Of a stretch of 64,000 nucleotides of DNA, positions 34,600 through 42,923 are shown piece after piece. Source of the stretch: Lachnospiraceae bacterium (GTDB lineage Bacteria > Bacillota > Clostridia > Lachnospirales > Lachnospiraceae); the NCBI GenBank assembly GCA_014804755.1, contig JAAUZE010000015.1, forward strand, positions 1 through 64,000, written 5' to 3'. The translations under genes and the position numbers were made by a program. The notes under the pieces were generated by a model. That model ran no database searches. It worked only from the letters and a program-made list of their open reading frames with translations, and had not been told where the DNA came from. Numbering within the stretch: the stretch's first letter is position 1; each line of letters begins with the position of its first letter.

Positions 34600-36914
34600 T
34601 TCGCCATCTCCAGTTTCCAGATATCACGATTATACTCTTCGATCGTCCGGTCAGAGGAGAAGAAGCCCGCCTTCGCGATGTTGACTAACATCATCCGTTT
34701 CCACTTTGCGCGATCCTCATAATCAGCAAAGATGGCATCCTTCTTTTCGATATAATCCTCAAGGTCGAGCAGTGCCATGAACCAGTCCTTATTGATCAAA
34801 TCTTTATATAATCTCTCGAGGTTCTCTTTTTTGCCAACCTTTAATACCTCCTTGCTGACAATGAAATCGACCGCCGCTTTGATCACAGGACTCTTTTCAT
34901 AATACTCCTTGGACACATAGTCCGCTTTCTCATAGTGCTTGATGACCTGCTCGCTCTTTTCTCCGAAAATATAAATATTATCGTCGCCGACAAGCTCATG
35001 GATCTCCACATTCGCGCCGTCTGAGGTTCCGAGCGTAACCGCACCGTTTAACATGAATTTCATATTGCCCGTGCCGGACGCTTCCTTACTTGCAAGAGAA
35101 ATCTGTTCGGAAATATCGCATGCCGGAATGAGTTTTTCCGCATAGCTGACATTGTAATTCTCCACCATGACAAGGCTCATATACGGGCTGACATCCGGAT
35201 CATGGTTGATGATCTCCTGCAGTACGAGCAGCAGATGAATAATATCCTGCGCGATCACATACGCCGGAGCCGCCTTTGCGCCAAAGATAAAGGTAAGCGG
35301 CCTTGCAGGCTTTTTGCCCGCCTTGATCTCTAAATACTTGTGAATGATATACAGCGCGTTCATCTGCTGGCGCTTATACTCATGCAGTCTCTTGACCTGA
35401 ATATCGAAAATAGAATCAGGGGATACCTCGACGCCCTCGTGCTCCTTCAGGTAAGCAGCCAGCTTTTCTTTATTATGATGCTTGATCTCTGCCAGCTTAT
35501 CAAGTACCGCCTCATCGTCCTTAAATGCAAGCAGCTTCTCCAACTGTGCGGCATCTTTTTTATAGTCCTTGCCGATCGTCTCCTCAAGGAATGCAGCGAG
35601 CTCTCTGTTGCAGGAAAGAAGCCAGCGGCGGAACGTGATTCCGTTCGTCTTGTTATTGAACTTCTCAGGATACAGCTTATAAAATGCATGCAGCTCGGTA
35701 TCCTTCAAAATCTCGGTGTGGATGGCTGCAACGCCGTTTACGCTGAAGCCATAATGAATATCAATGTGCGCCATGTGTACGCGCTTATCTTTATCAATGA
35801 TCTGAACGGCTTTATCCTTATACTTTGCACGCACGCGCTTATCCAATTCCTTGATGATCGGCACAAGCTGCGGAACGACTTTCTCAAGATAAGCAATCGG
35901 CCACTTTTCAAGCGCTTCCGCAAGGATCGTGTGGTTCGTATACGCACAGGTCTTGCTGACAACCTCGATTGCCTCATCCATCGTAAACGCCTTATCATTT
36001 ACTAAAATCCGGATCAGCTCCGGAATGATCATGGTCGGATGCGTATCGTTGATCTGGATGACCGCATGCTCATTCATCTTGCGAAGATCATACTTATGCT
36101 CTTTCATCTCCTGCAGGATCAGCTGTGCCGCATTGCTCACCATAAAATACTGCTGGTAGATACGAAGCAGGTGACCCGCCTCATCGGAATCATCGGGATA
36201 CAAGAACAGGGTTAAGTTCTTCTCGATGTCCTCCTTATCAAAGTTGATTCCGTCCTTTACAATGGACTCATCCACCGACTCAATATCAAAGAGACGCAGC
36301 TTGTTTAAGCCGTTGTCATAACCAACCACATCAATATCATACAGGCGGGATTTTACCTTGCGGTCACCGAATTCCACCTGAAACGTAATGTCCGTTTTAT
36401 TCAGCCAGGACTGCTTCTCGATCCAGTCATTCTTTTCCGCCGTCTGAAGCCGGTTCTCAAATACCTGCTTAAACAGTCCGAAGTGATAGTTCAAGCCAAT
36501 GCCCTCGCCCGGCAGTCCGAGCGTCGCGATCGAATCCATAAAGCACGCCGCCAATCTTCCGAGTCCGCCGTTTCCTAAAGACGGCTCCGGCTCTATCTCC
36601 TCGATTCGGCTTAATTCTTTTCCTTTTTTCTTTAAGATCTCCTCGACCTTATCGTAAACACCGAGATTGATGAGGTTATTGGATAAAAGCTTTCCGATCA
36701 AAAACTCCGCGGAAATATAATAAATCTTCTTTTCCCCGTTGATCTCATCCGTTGCTCCCATGAGACATTTGGACATTTGGAGAACACAATAATAAGTCTC
36801 CTCATCCGTACACTCGCTGATGGTCTTGCCGAACATGTCCTTTGCAAAATCCTCTAACTGCTGCTCCAGCTTTAACTCCAATACTTCCCGCTGCATGTTT
36901 GGTAATAATGTCAT
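34596..36914 (-). CDS. glgP: Glycogen/maltodextrin phosphorylase
   Basis: This PLP enzyme cleaves alpha-1,4 bonds to give glucose 1-phosphate. The 772 residues fit the GT35 family: [27 protein letters not shown] near the N-terminus, [14 protein letters not shown] in the middle and [15 protein letters not shown], with the PLP-binding Lys, near the C-terminus. ATG 36914 has GGAGG 10 nt upstream. Its promoter contains a palindromic operator of LacI type, and a LacI-family gene lies directly upstream, so control by carbohydrate is likely. Confidence 0.95.
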   Translation of the reverse strand: MTLLPNMQREVLELKLEQQLEDFAKDMFGKTISECTDEETYYCVLQMSKCLMGATDEINGEKKIYYISAEFLIGKLLSNNLINLGVYDKVEEILKKKGKELSRIEEIEPEPSLGNGGLGRLAACFMDSIATLGLPGEGIGLNYHFGLFKQVFENRLQTAEKNDWIEKQSWLNKTDITFQVEFGDRKVKSRLYDIDVVGYDNGLNKLRLFDIESVDESIVKDGINFDKEDIEKNLTLFLYPDDSDEAGHLLRIYQQYFMVSNAAQLILQEMKEHKYDLRKMNEHAVIQINDTHPTMIIPELIRILVNDKAFTMDEAIEVVSKTCAYTNHTILAEALEKWPIAYLEKVVPQLVPIIKELDKRVRAKYKDKAVQIIDKDKRVHMAHIDIHYGFSVNGVAAIHTEILKDTELHAFYKLYPEKFNNKTNGITFRRWLLSCNRELAAFLEETIGKDYKKDAAQLEKLLAFKDDEAVLDKLAEIKHHNKEKLAAYLKEHEGVEVSPDSIFDIQVKRLHEYKRQQMNALYIIHKYLEIKAGKKPARPLTFIFGAKAAPAYVIAQDIIHLLLVLQEIINHDPDVSPYMSLVMVENYNVSYAEKLIPACDISEQISLASKEASGTGNMKFMLNGAVTLGTSDGANVEIHELVGDDNIYIFGEKSEQVIKHYEKADYVSKEYYEKSPVIKAAVDFIVSKEVLKVGKKENLERLYKDLINKDWFMALLDLEDYIEKKDAIFADYEDRAKWKRMMLVNIAKAGFFSSDRTIEEYNRDIWKLEMAK

Positions 36915-37050
36915 TGCTGCTTTCCCTCCTGTTTTGGCACCTTTCGTCCGGTGCGATTCCTGATTCGTTTGGTTCAACTGCGTTTTATTCCGTCTGCTTT
37001 TCTTTCTTATGATCTCTGTTTTTTAATCTGTTTTGTCCCTCGTCTTCCCT

Positions 37051-37079
37051 AGAATAGCACAAGAAAACGTTTTCCGCAA
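37051..37079 (-). promoter_or_regulatory. glgP promoter with LacI-type operator in its spacer
   Basis: On the minus strand TTGCGG (37079-37074), 17 bp and TATTCT (37056-37051) form the promoter. The perfect palindrome GAAAACGTTTTC (37063-37074) fills the spacer, with the AANCGNTT core of LacI-family operators. Binding there should block the polymerase. Confidence 0.75.
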
Positions 37080-37109
37080 GAGGTTTTTCCAAATTTTTCA
37101 ATTATATTT

Positions 37110-38108
37110 TTAACAAATAATATCTAAATATTTCAGCCGCACGATCTGATAATCAAGCACGACGTTCCGCCCTTCCATACCGCCTAAGAGCAGCGCGACC
37201 TCCTTGACCGCCTCCGCCGAAACATGGTTAAAATCCTGTCTGACCGTATTCATCTGTTTTCCGACATACCCCATGAGCGTAATGCCGTCAAAACCGCATA
37301 CCGGATGATACACATTCATCTCAGTCAGCGCCTTCATCGCGCCGATCGCCATTAAGTCGGAAGCGCAGACGATCGCATCGCTGTTCCTTCCATAACGAAA
37401 TGTCAGCTCACGCGCCCGAAGTTCGCTGAACTCTCCGTAATGGATCGTCAGTTTTAAGTCCTTCTCCTCCGCCAGACGGCGCATGCCCTTTGTGCGCTCA
37501 TCCGTGACATACCCGTTTCTTTTTCCCGCAAGATAAAGCACATTGTTCACCGCAGTCGGGTTCGACTCCAGCGTCACCTTTGCGACCTCATACTGCGCGC
37601 GCTCCTGATCGATCCAGACTGAGGAGGTATTGGGATTCACCATCGGGGAATCAATGACCACGGTCTTAAAATTCTGGCTCTGAATGAGCCGGTGCAGCAC
37701 CTTGTCATCCTTGGAAAGCCCGTAGATGATCACGCCGCCGATATTCTGTGAACGCAGATCGCGCGTGATCTCCTCCAACGTTTTATCCTGTATCATACTG
37801 AAAAAAACAGTCTGCACATCCAGATTCAATTCCCTTGCCTGTCTGATGGCTCCGGAAAGATATTGCATATCAATCTCATCGATCGCCTGCGTCTGCTGAT
37901 TGAGATTGATGATGAGCGCCACGCGCGCCGACTGCTTGGACGACAGTGCGGACGCCACCGCGTTTGGAACAAAATTCAATTCCTCGATCGCCGCGTTGAC
38001 TTTTTTCTTGGTCGCTTCACTCACGTTCGGATACCCGTTTACTACCTTGGATACCGTTGAAATTGCCACACCTGCCTGCTTTGCCACATCCTTAATGGAA
38101 ACCATCAT
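37110..38108 (-). CDS. LacI-family regulator, probably of glycogen/maltodextrin genes
   Basis: The 332-residue protein has a LacI helix-turn-helix with hinge (SIKDVAKQAGVAISTVSKVVNGYPNVSE, about residues 3-30; NFVPNAVASAL) and a sugar-binding periplasmic-protein-like domain. Three sequences with the AANCGNTT core lie in its own promoter and in that of glgP, suggesting autoregulation and control of glgP-malQ. The ligand is probably a maltodextrin or related sugar, by context only. Confidence 0.88.
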   Translation of the reverse strand: MMVSIKDVAKQAGVAISTVSKVVNGYPNVSEATKKKVNAAIEELNFVPNAVASALSSKQSARVALIINLNQQTQAIDEIDMQYLSGAIRQARELNLDVQTVFFSMIQDKTLEEITRDLRSQNIGGVIIYGLSKDDKVLHRLIQSQNFKTVVIDSPMVNPNTSSVWIDQERAQYEVAKVTLESNPTAVNNVLYLAGKRNGYVTDERTKGMRRLAEEKDLKLTIHYGEFSELRARELTFRYGRNSDAIVCASDLMAIGAMKALTEMNVYHPVCGFDGITLMGYVGKQMNTVRQDFNHVSAEAVKEVALLLGGMEGRNVVLDYQIVRLKYLDIIC

Positions 38109-38191
38109 CCCGCTCCTGTCTCTTACTCCGGCAGCGCCTTATCCTTCCTCTCAAACTTCTATTCTTGTGATTGGTAAGGCGCTCTTCGCTC

Positions 38192-38246
38192 GGAAATCGT
38201 TTTCTTTCCTCATTATAGAATGTTTGGAAAAAATAGGCAAGCGATT
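38192..38246 (-). promoter_or_regulatory. LacI-gene promoter with two operator-like sites
   Basis: On the minus strand TTGCCT (38240-38235), 17 bp and TATAAT (38217-38212) form the promoter. One AANCGNTT site (38195-38202, within GGAAATCGTTTTCT) lies over the start point and another (38239-38246) overlaps the -35 box. Confidence 0.65.
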
Positions 38247-38291
38247 TTTCCAAGGAAGCACTGTTACATCCGTGCTTTCCTTAATCCATCG

Positions 38292-38337
38292 AAAAAGGAG
38301 CCGGGGCTCTGCACTACAAGACCCTGACTCCTCTTTT
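38292..38337 (-). terminator. Terminator after the phosphofructokinase gene
   Basis: On the minus strand GGAGTCAGGG pairs with CCCCGGCTCC with one mismatch and is followed by five T. A smaller perfect hairpin (38342-38348/38352-38358) abuts the stop codon. Confidence 0.7.
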
Positions 38338-38358
38338 GACGGATTCCAATATGGAATC

Positions 38359-39603
38359 TTATTTTTCAAATAATTCCTTCATCACGATATGGCGCGGAAG
38401 TCCGTCCACGTATACCGGTGTGAGCTCACCCATGATGAGCGGACGTGCATACGCAATGTATTTCTCGTTTAAGTTCGTGCCATCCTCGGTAAACCACTCA
38501 TCGGGAACATGTCTCTCCACGTTTGCGATCTCATGAATGTCATAAGAGCTCGTACCGCACTCATACGGATCTTCTCCATCCCTTGTGAAAATGATCATCT
38601 TGCCTGTCTCGCCGTTTGCAGCTGCCTTCATCGCATCCGCACCTGCCTGGAACGCCTCGTTAATATCCGTTAAGGATGCCAAATGAGTCGCTGCTCTCTG
38701 CAGGGTGGAGAACTCGATCGCACGTGTCTTTAAGCCCGTCTCAGAAGCTACGAGCTGCGCAAGATATGCTGCCGTACCGGACATCTGCTTATGACCGAAC
38801 GCATCAACCGCTACGTTCTCGTTTGCAAGCTCGCAGACATAACGGCCGTCTGCAATGTGAACGCCCTCGGATACCGCGATCACGACAGAGCTCTTTGTCG
38901 CGCCCAGCTCTTTTACCTTGTTCATGAACGCGTCAATATCAAATACCTTCTCAGGCAGATAGATCGCATCCGCACCGGAGCAGTCGCTTCCCTTTGCAAG
39001 CGCCGCTGCCGCTGTCAGCCAGCCCGCATTTCTTCCCATGATCTCAACGATACATACGGTCGGCTTCTTTGCGCCGAAAGACTCGTTATCACGAATGACT
39101 TCCTTTAAGGATGTTGCGATATACTTTGCAGCAGAACCATAGCCCGGGCAATGATCCGTGATCGGAAGGTCGTTATCGATCGTCTTCGGAACGCCCATGA
39201 AACGCTGGCTCTTTCCGTGTGCAGCCGCATAATCGGAAAGCATTTTTACAGTGTCCATGGAGTCATTGCCGCCCGCATAGAACAGGCACTCAATGTCATG
39301 CTTCTCCATGATCTCAAATACCTTCTCATAGACATCCTCGTGTCCTTCGATCTTCGGCATTTTGAAACGGCAGGAGCCTAAGAATGCGGAAGGTGTTCTC
39401 TTTAAAATCTCCACATTGACCGGATCGGAGAAATACTCATCCATATCACACAGCTTGTCCTCTAAAAATCCTTCGATTCCGTGTACCATACCGTAAACCT
39501 TGTTCACGCCAAGCTTCTTTGCCTGAACATACACGCCCGCGATAGAGGAATTGATGACGGCGGTAGGGCCGCCGGACTGTCCAACAACAATATTACCCTT
39601 CAT
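38359..39603 (-). CDS. 6-phosphofructokinase, PPi-type
   Basis: The enzyme phosphorylates fructose 6-phosphate in glycolysis. The 414-residue protein has GGNDSMDT where ATP enzymes have GGDGS, and GVPKTIDNDL where they have PGTIDND. Asp in the first motif and Lys in the second are the known marks of pyrophosphate as phosphate donor. The MGRNAGWL motif for substrate is present. A TTGTGC-17-TATAAT promoter lies 80 bp upstream. It stands next to glycogen genes but appears separately transcribed. Confidence 0.9.
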   Translation of the reverse strand: MKGNIVVGQSGGPTAVINSSIAGVYVQAKKLGVNKVYGMVHGIEGFLEDKLCDMDEYFSDPVNVEILKRTPSAFLGSCRFKMPKIEGHEDVYEKVFEIMEKHDIECLFYAGGNDSMDTVKMLSDYAAAHGKSQRFMGVPKTIDNDLPITDHCPGYGSAAKYIATSLKEVIRDNESFGAKKPTVCIVEIMGRNAGWLTAAAALAKGSDCSGADAIYLPEKVFDIDAFMNKVKELGATKSSVVIAVSEGVHIADGRYVCELANENVAVDAFGHKQMSGTAAYLAQLVASETGLKTRAIEFSTLQRAATHLASLTDINEAFQAGADAMKAAANGETGKMIIFTRDGEDPYECGTSSYDIHEIANVERHVPDEWFTEDGTNLNEKYIAYARPLIMGELTPVYVDGLPRHIVMKELFEK

Positions 39604-39683
39604 TTTGACCTCTCCTTATAAAATAGTTTATTTTTGCATCGGACACACTGCACCTTTTCTATCAGTATGCCCACATCGCTCTC

Positions 39684-39712
39684 ATTATATCAAATCGGCA
39701 TTGCCGGCACAA
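39684..39712 (-). promoter_or_regulatory. Promoter of the phosphofructokinase gene
   Basis: On the minus strand TTGTGC (39712-39707), 17 bp and TATAAT (39689-39684). Confidence 0.7.
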
Positions 39713-39738
39713 GCACAAAATGGCAGATTCTTCCTCCG

Positions 39739-40434
39739 CTATTCCGCTTCCGAAAAAAACATCGTACCCGCGCTGGCATAAAACGCTTCCATCCACGAAC
39801 GCGCTCCCACTTGAGAAAACGCGATATAATAGGTCTTATCCGCATCCACGATATATTCAAGCTGTTCGTAATGTACCCCCTTTAAGTCATAGGAAATCTC
39901 CACCACATAGGCCGGATTTTCTCCGATGGACGCCGCTTCATAGCGCGTCATCGTGATCTCGGGGCGTTCCTCATACTGCTGTTCATAAGCATCCGCCAAA
40001 TACCCGATGAACTGCTCCTGTCCTCCCGCCATCACCTGCTCGAAATCCGTTGTTTTTTCCGTCGTGTAAATATACACATTCGATTGATCGTCAGGATAAT
40101 TCTGATTCAGATACAATCCGCTCGTGGTCGATTGCTGATAGCCTGCCGGGAGCGTCAGCGTAAGCCGGCCGACCTGCGCGGTCTCCTGCTCTTTTTCGTT
40201 CGCATCGGCGGCGCCCAATGTGCTCACCGCTTCGTCATCTCTCCCCGGCTCACCTGCCGGCATCCCATCCGCTCCGATTCCGTTCTCCGGCACAATATCG
40301 CGCACGTCATCATCCGCCGCCTGCTTCTGCGCACAGCCCGTTCCTGCACAGAGCAGGCCTGACAACAGTCCGATCAGGAGTATCCTGCGCATACGCCGTT
40401 TTCTATTTTTTCGATCGGTCAATGCTTCCGTCAT
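39739..40434 (-). CDS. Lipoprotein of unknown function
   Basis: The 231-residue protein has a basic N-terminus, a hydrophobic segment and a lipobox AGTGC (Cys about residue 34). An acidic linker and a beta-rich domain of about 150 residues follow. It may relate to PsbP/YjiK-like folds, but no motif is decisive. AAGGAG precedes ATG 40434. It lies 27 bp downstream of the XRE-repeat protein gene and is probably cotranscribed, which suggests a sensed or regulated surface function. Confidence 0.72.
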   Translation of the reverse strand: MTEALTDRKNRKRRMRRILLIGLLSGLLCAGTGCAQKQAADDDVRDIVPENGIGADGMPAGEPGRDDEAVSTLGAADANEKEQETAQVGRLTLTLPAGYQQSTTSGLYLNQNYPDDQSNVYIYTTEKTTDFEQVMAGGQEQFIGYLADAYEQQYEERPEITMTRYEAASIGENPAYVVEISYDLKGVHYEQLEYIVDADKTYYIAFSQVGARSWMEAFYASAGTMFFSEAE

Positions 40435-40461
40435 CGCATCTCCTTCTTTCGGTCTTTCCGT

Positions 40462-41337
40462 CTACAGATATTTTTCTTTTATATACTCTGACAACATATC
40501 TCTGTCAAGAAAGGGAGCGATCCCGCTGATCGCCTTGATTCCGTCTTTCTTAATTGCTTTTTGGGCAAGTCCGTTTAAGAAACCGCGTTCTAAGAATGGC
40601 GCAATCGGCTCAAACTGCTTCAGTCCCTGTTTCTCATATTCTTCCTTTGCAATCTTTTGAAGCGTCTCCCTGGGAATAAAGGGCATGATGTCGTCCAGCG
40701 AGCAGAGCCCTTCCTCCCGATATCTGTTGTTCGCGATTTCATCTATCAGTGCATCTGAGACAAAAGGTACAAGATCTGAAATACTTTTTCTTTCCGCCTC
40801 CATTCCGCGAACAATCTGCTCTAGTGCATTTCGTTCAACAAAAGGAGCAATTTCAAATACTTTTTTATAGCTGCCTGTTTCCGCGGCTTTTCGCGCAAGC
40901 TCGGTTATCGTTTCGTTATTCAAGAAGGGCAGCAGCGGAAGTACGTCGTCAAACCCGACATGATGCATTTCCTGCGAGTTTTCCATTTCTTTTTCAACTC
41001 TTTCAAAGATCATATCCACCTGCTCCGTCTTTAATAGGGGCGCAACATCGGCTAACTGCTGCGGCGTGACCGTGTTGTTCTCCAGATATTCGCTGATCTT
41101 ATTATTGGCTGCGCTTTCGATCAACTCGGATTTTTCACACAATATTTCATCCATTGTCACGTTGAAAATCTGCGCAAGCTCCGGCAATTTAGAGATGTCT
41201 GGCATGGAATTGCCGCGCTCCCAGTTGGATACCGCCTGAAAACTGATGCCCATTCTGTCGGCAAGCTCCATCTGCGTCATGTTGTTTGCTTTTCTCAATT
41301 TTGAGATTTGAAATCCTACGTTTTTCATATTGAACAT
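40462..41337 (-). CDS. XRE-family regulator with tandem helical repeats
   Basis: The 291-residue protein has an N-terminal helix-turn-helix (residues 8-62, MTQMELADRMGISFQAVSNWERG). From about residue 90 a series of about six to seven units of 28-35 residues follows, each with an APFL or PFV core followed by a leucine/isoleucine helix (for example IAPFVERNALEQIV, LVPFVSDALIDEIA, IMPFIPRETLQKIA). I do not know a named domain for these repeats; they look like a HEAT-like solenoid. ATG 41337 follows GGCGGG; the longer frame has no extra domain. The downstream lipoprotein is a likely partner. Confidence 0.8.
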   Translation of the reverse strand: MFNMKNVGFQISKLRKANNMTQMELADRMGISFQAVSNWERGNSMPDISKLPELAQIFNVTMDEILCEKSELIESAANNKISEYLENNTVTPQQLADVAPLLKTEQVDMIFERVEKEMENSQEMHHVGFDDVLPLLPFLNNETITELARKAAETGSYKKVFEIAPFVERNALEQIVRGMEAERKSISDLVPFVSDALIDEIANNRYREEGLCSLDDIMPFIPRETLQKIAKEEYEKQGLKQFEPIAPFLERGFLNGLAQKAIKKDGIKAISGIAPFLDRDMLSEYIKEKYL

Positions 41338-41480
41338 ATTGTTTCCCGCCTTTCTGCATCGGGGAATGATTTTCCCTCTGCAGACCAATTGTCGCAAATC
41401 CCGTCGCATTTTTACAGCAAGCAGTAATTGAAACGCAAACAAAGCTGACTCAATCATTGGTTGAATCGGTACGAAACAGA

Positions 41481-41530
41481 AATGCCGTAAACCCTTGATT
41501 TACGCTTATCCGCGTCGGATTTACGGCATT
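41481..41530 (-). terminator. Terminator after tRNA-Leu
   Basis: The 11-bp arms 41481-41491 and 41520-41530 are perfectly complementary, with a 28-nt loop, just 3' of tRNA-Leu. Confidence 0.6.
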
Positions 41531-41540
41531 TTCCCATGCG

Positions 41541-41620
41541 TGCGGATAACAGGACTTGAACCTGCACGGTCTCCCACCAGAACCTAAATCTGGCGCGTCT
41601 GCCAATTCCGCCATATCCGC
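41541..41620 (-). tRNA. tRNA-Leu (UAG)
   Basis: The minus strand folds as a tRNA. The acceptor GCGGATA pairs with TATCCGC, with discriminator A. The T-arm contains GGTTCAAGTCC. The anticodon loop TTTAGGT (anticodon TAG at 41586-41584) sits on CCAGA/TCTGG. No CCA is encoded. The variable arm is short as seen (about 80 nt in total). Confidence 0.93.
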
Positions 41621-41777
41621 AAAGAATCGCTGTCGCGCTTCTTCCAAGCTGAAAGCTTTTTGCTGAGAAATCTTCTCTGCAACAGCCTATCCATCATATC
41701 ATATCACAGCCGGTCTTGTAAAGGTATCGCGAGCAACAAATTCATCCCACGCCCCCTTCCGCGTGTCAGCTTTCCTG

Positions 41778-42107
41778 TCACGCCCACCTGCTCATGTTCT
41801 TATGGTGTTTTGCCCGATAAACTTCGCTTAACTCATCGACGGAAATATCATAGCACAGCATGACATCATTATAATACATCAACACATCCGCCATTTCTTC
41901 CACAAAATGCGCCCGCACATCCGGATCGTCAGTGATCTTTGCATCCCCTTCTTTTTTGATGATGTCGATCACTTCACCCACTTCCGCCACGAGCCATAGC
42001 AGCTGATTTCTGCCGATCTGCGGACACAGGGGCTCCCACTTGTCCTTGTATTTTTCCTGCAATTCAGCCTGCATCTGCTGCATCTCAAGAAATCCAAAGT
42101 CTGCCAT
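41778..42107 (-). CDS. MazG-like nucleotide pyrophosphohydrolase
   Basis: The 109-residue protein has the all-alpha NTP-PPase pattern. EVGEVIDIIKK and VEEMADVLMYYNDV provide the ExxE and ExxD metal ligands. It likely removes pyrophosphate from non-canonical or excess nucleotides. ATG 42107 has GGGAGG 9 nt upstream; the frame to 42149 adds 14 residues without a site. Confidence 0.82.
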   Translation of the reverse strand: MADFGFLEMQQMQAELQEKYKDKWEPLCPQIGRNQLLWLVAEVGEVIDIIKKEGDAKITDDPDVRAHFVEEMADVLMYYNDVMLCYDISVDELSEVYRAKHHKNMSRWA

Positions 42108-42171
42108 CGCGTAATTCCTCCCTGCATTCTTCTGCAAATATCCATACATACCTAAGCAGAATGTGATCCCC

Positions 42172-42633
42172 TTACCCGAGTGCCATCACATAGATCTGAC
42201 ACGGATTGCATTCATCCCAAAGCGTCGGGAAAACCTCAAATTCCTGAAATCCCACGGCAAGATAAAACCGGTTGGTCCGGTCGTACTCCTCATACCTGCC
42301 CATTCGGACTGTCTTGACCTGCATAAATGCATATCCCGCTTCACAGGCCGCTTTTTTCGCCGCTTTGAACAACTCCCGACCGATGCCCTGACGATGATAT
42401 TCTTTGCGCACTCCCATCACATAAAGCTCCACCGTGCTCTTTCCTGTTTCCTTCAGATACAAAAAACCGACCGGCCGCTCCCTGTCGTATGCGGCAAAAA
42501 AAATCATACCTTCGCTCCCGCTTATGTATTCTTCCCGCGCTTCGGGAATGCCGAACCAATCAGGAAGCGCTTCTAATATACATCGCGCGATATTCTTTTT
42601 TTCTTTCTCATCCGATATTCGTTTTACAGACAT
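42172..42633 (-). CDS. GNAT-family N-acetyltransferase
   Basis: The 153-residue protein has the acetyl-CoA loop VRKEYHRQGIGREL (about residues 73-86) and YLAVGFQEF near the C-terminus. The substrate is unknown. The frame extends to 42687, but those codons lie in a dispersed repeat, so the start is ATG 42633 or 42645. GGAGG from the repeat is 13 nt from the first and 1 nt from the second. It lies next to the MazG-like gene. Confidence 0.82.
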   Translation of the reverse strand: MSVKRISDEKEKKNIARCILEALPDWFGIPEAREEYISGSEGMIFFAAYDRERPVGFLYLKETGKSTVELYVMGVRKEYHRQGIGRELFKAAKKAACEAGYAFMQVKTVRMGRYEEYDRTNRFYLAVGFQEFEVFPTLWDECNPCQIYVMALG

Positions 42634-42649
42634 GCTAATAACCATACCT

Positions 42650-42707
42650 CCATGCTGCCAATAGTCCGCGAATTTGGGCATCTGCACAAAATTTGCATAT
42701 CGGTTTT
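42650..42707 (-). repeat. Dispersed repeat, copy B (before the GNAT gene)
   Basis: This copy shares the outer 50-odd bases of the 77-bp repeat (CCATGCTGCCAA ... CGCGAATTTGGGC) and lacks the GATTTTTCAATC hairpin. Its minus-strand end carries GGAGG directly before the GNAT gene. Confidence 0.75.
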
Positions 42708-42870
42708 ATTTTATCATGTCAGCAAGAAATCAAGCGCGAACGTAGTGAGCATTTGATTTCACCTGACATGATAACGAGAAAATCAAATCTGCAAAGCAGA
42801 TTTATAAGCGCGAAGCGCGGCAGACGCGCAGCGGCTGGATTTTCGTGTTTATTTTATCATATCCGCTAAA
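42708..42870. repeat. Long composite hairpin region
   Basis: TTTATCATGTCAG (from 42709) pairs with CTGACATGATAA (ending 42774) over an inner AAATCAA/TTGATTT pair. A second hairpin has AAATCTGC/GCAGATTT inside GAAAATC/GATTTTC. GC-rich AGCGCGAAGCGC and GACGCGCAGCGGC motifs fill the rest. TATCATGTC is shared with the hairpins at 3762-3864. There is no gene. Confidence 0.6.
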
Positions 42871-42923
42871 AAACACAACCGGAATCGTCGGATTTTCAGC
42901 ACAGAAACGCCTCAGACCCAATT

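Noticed and set aside
41450-41647. 65-codon minus-strand frame
   Set aside because: It is the usual shadow ORF read through a tRNA gene, here tRNA-Leu.
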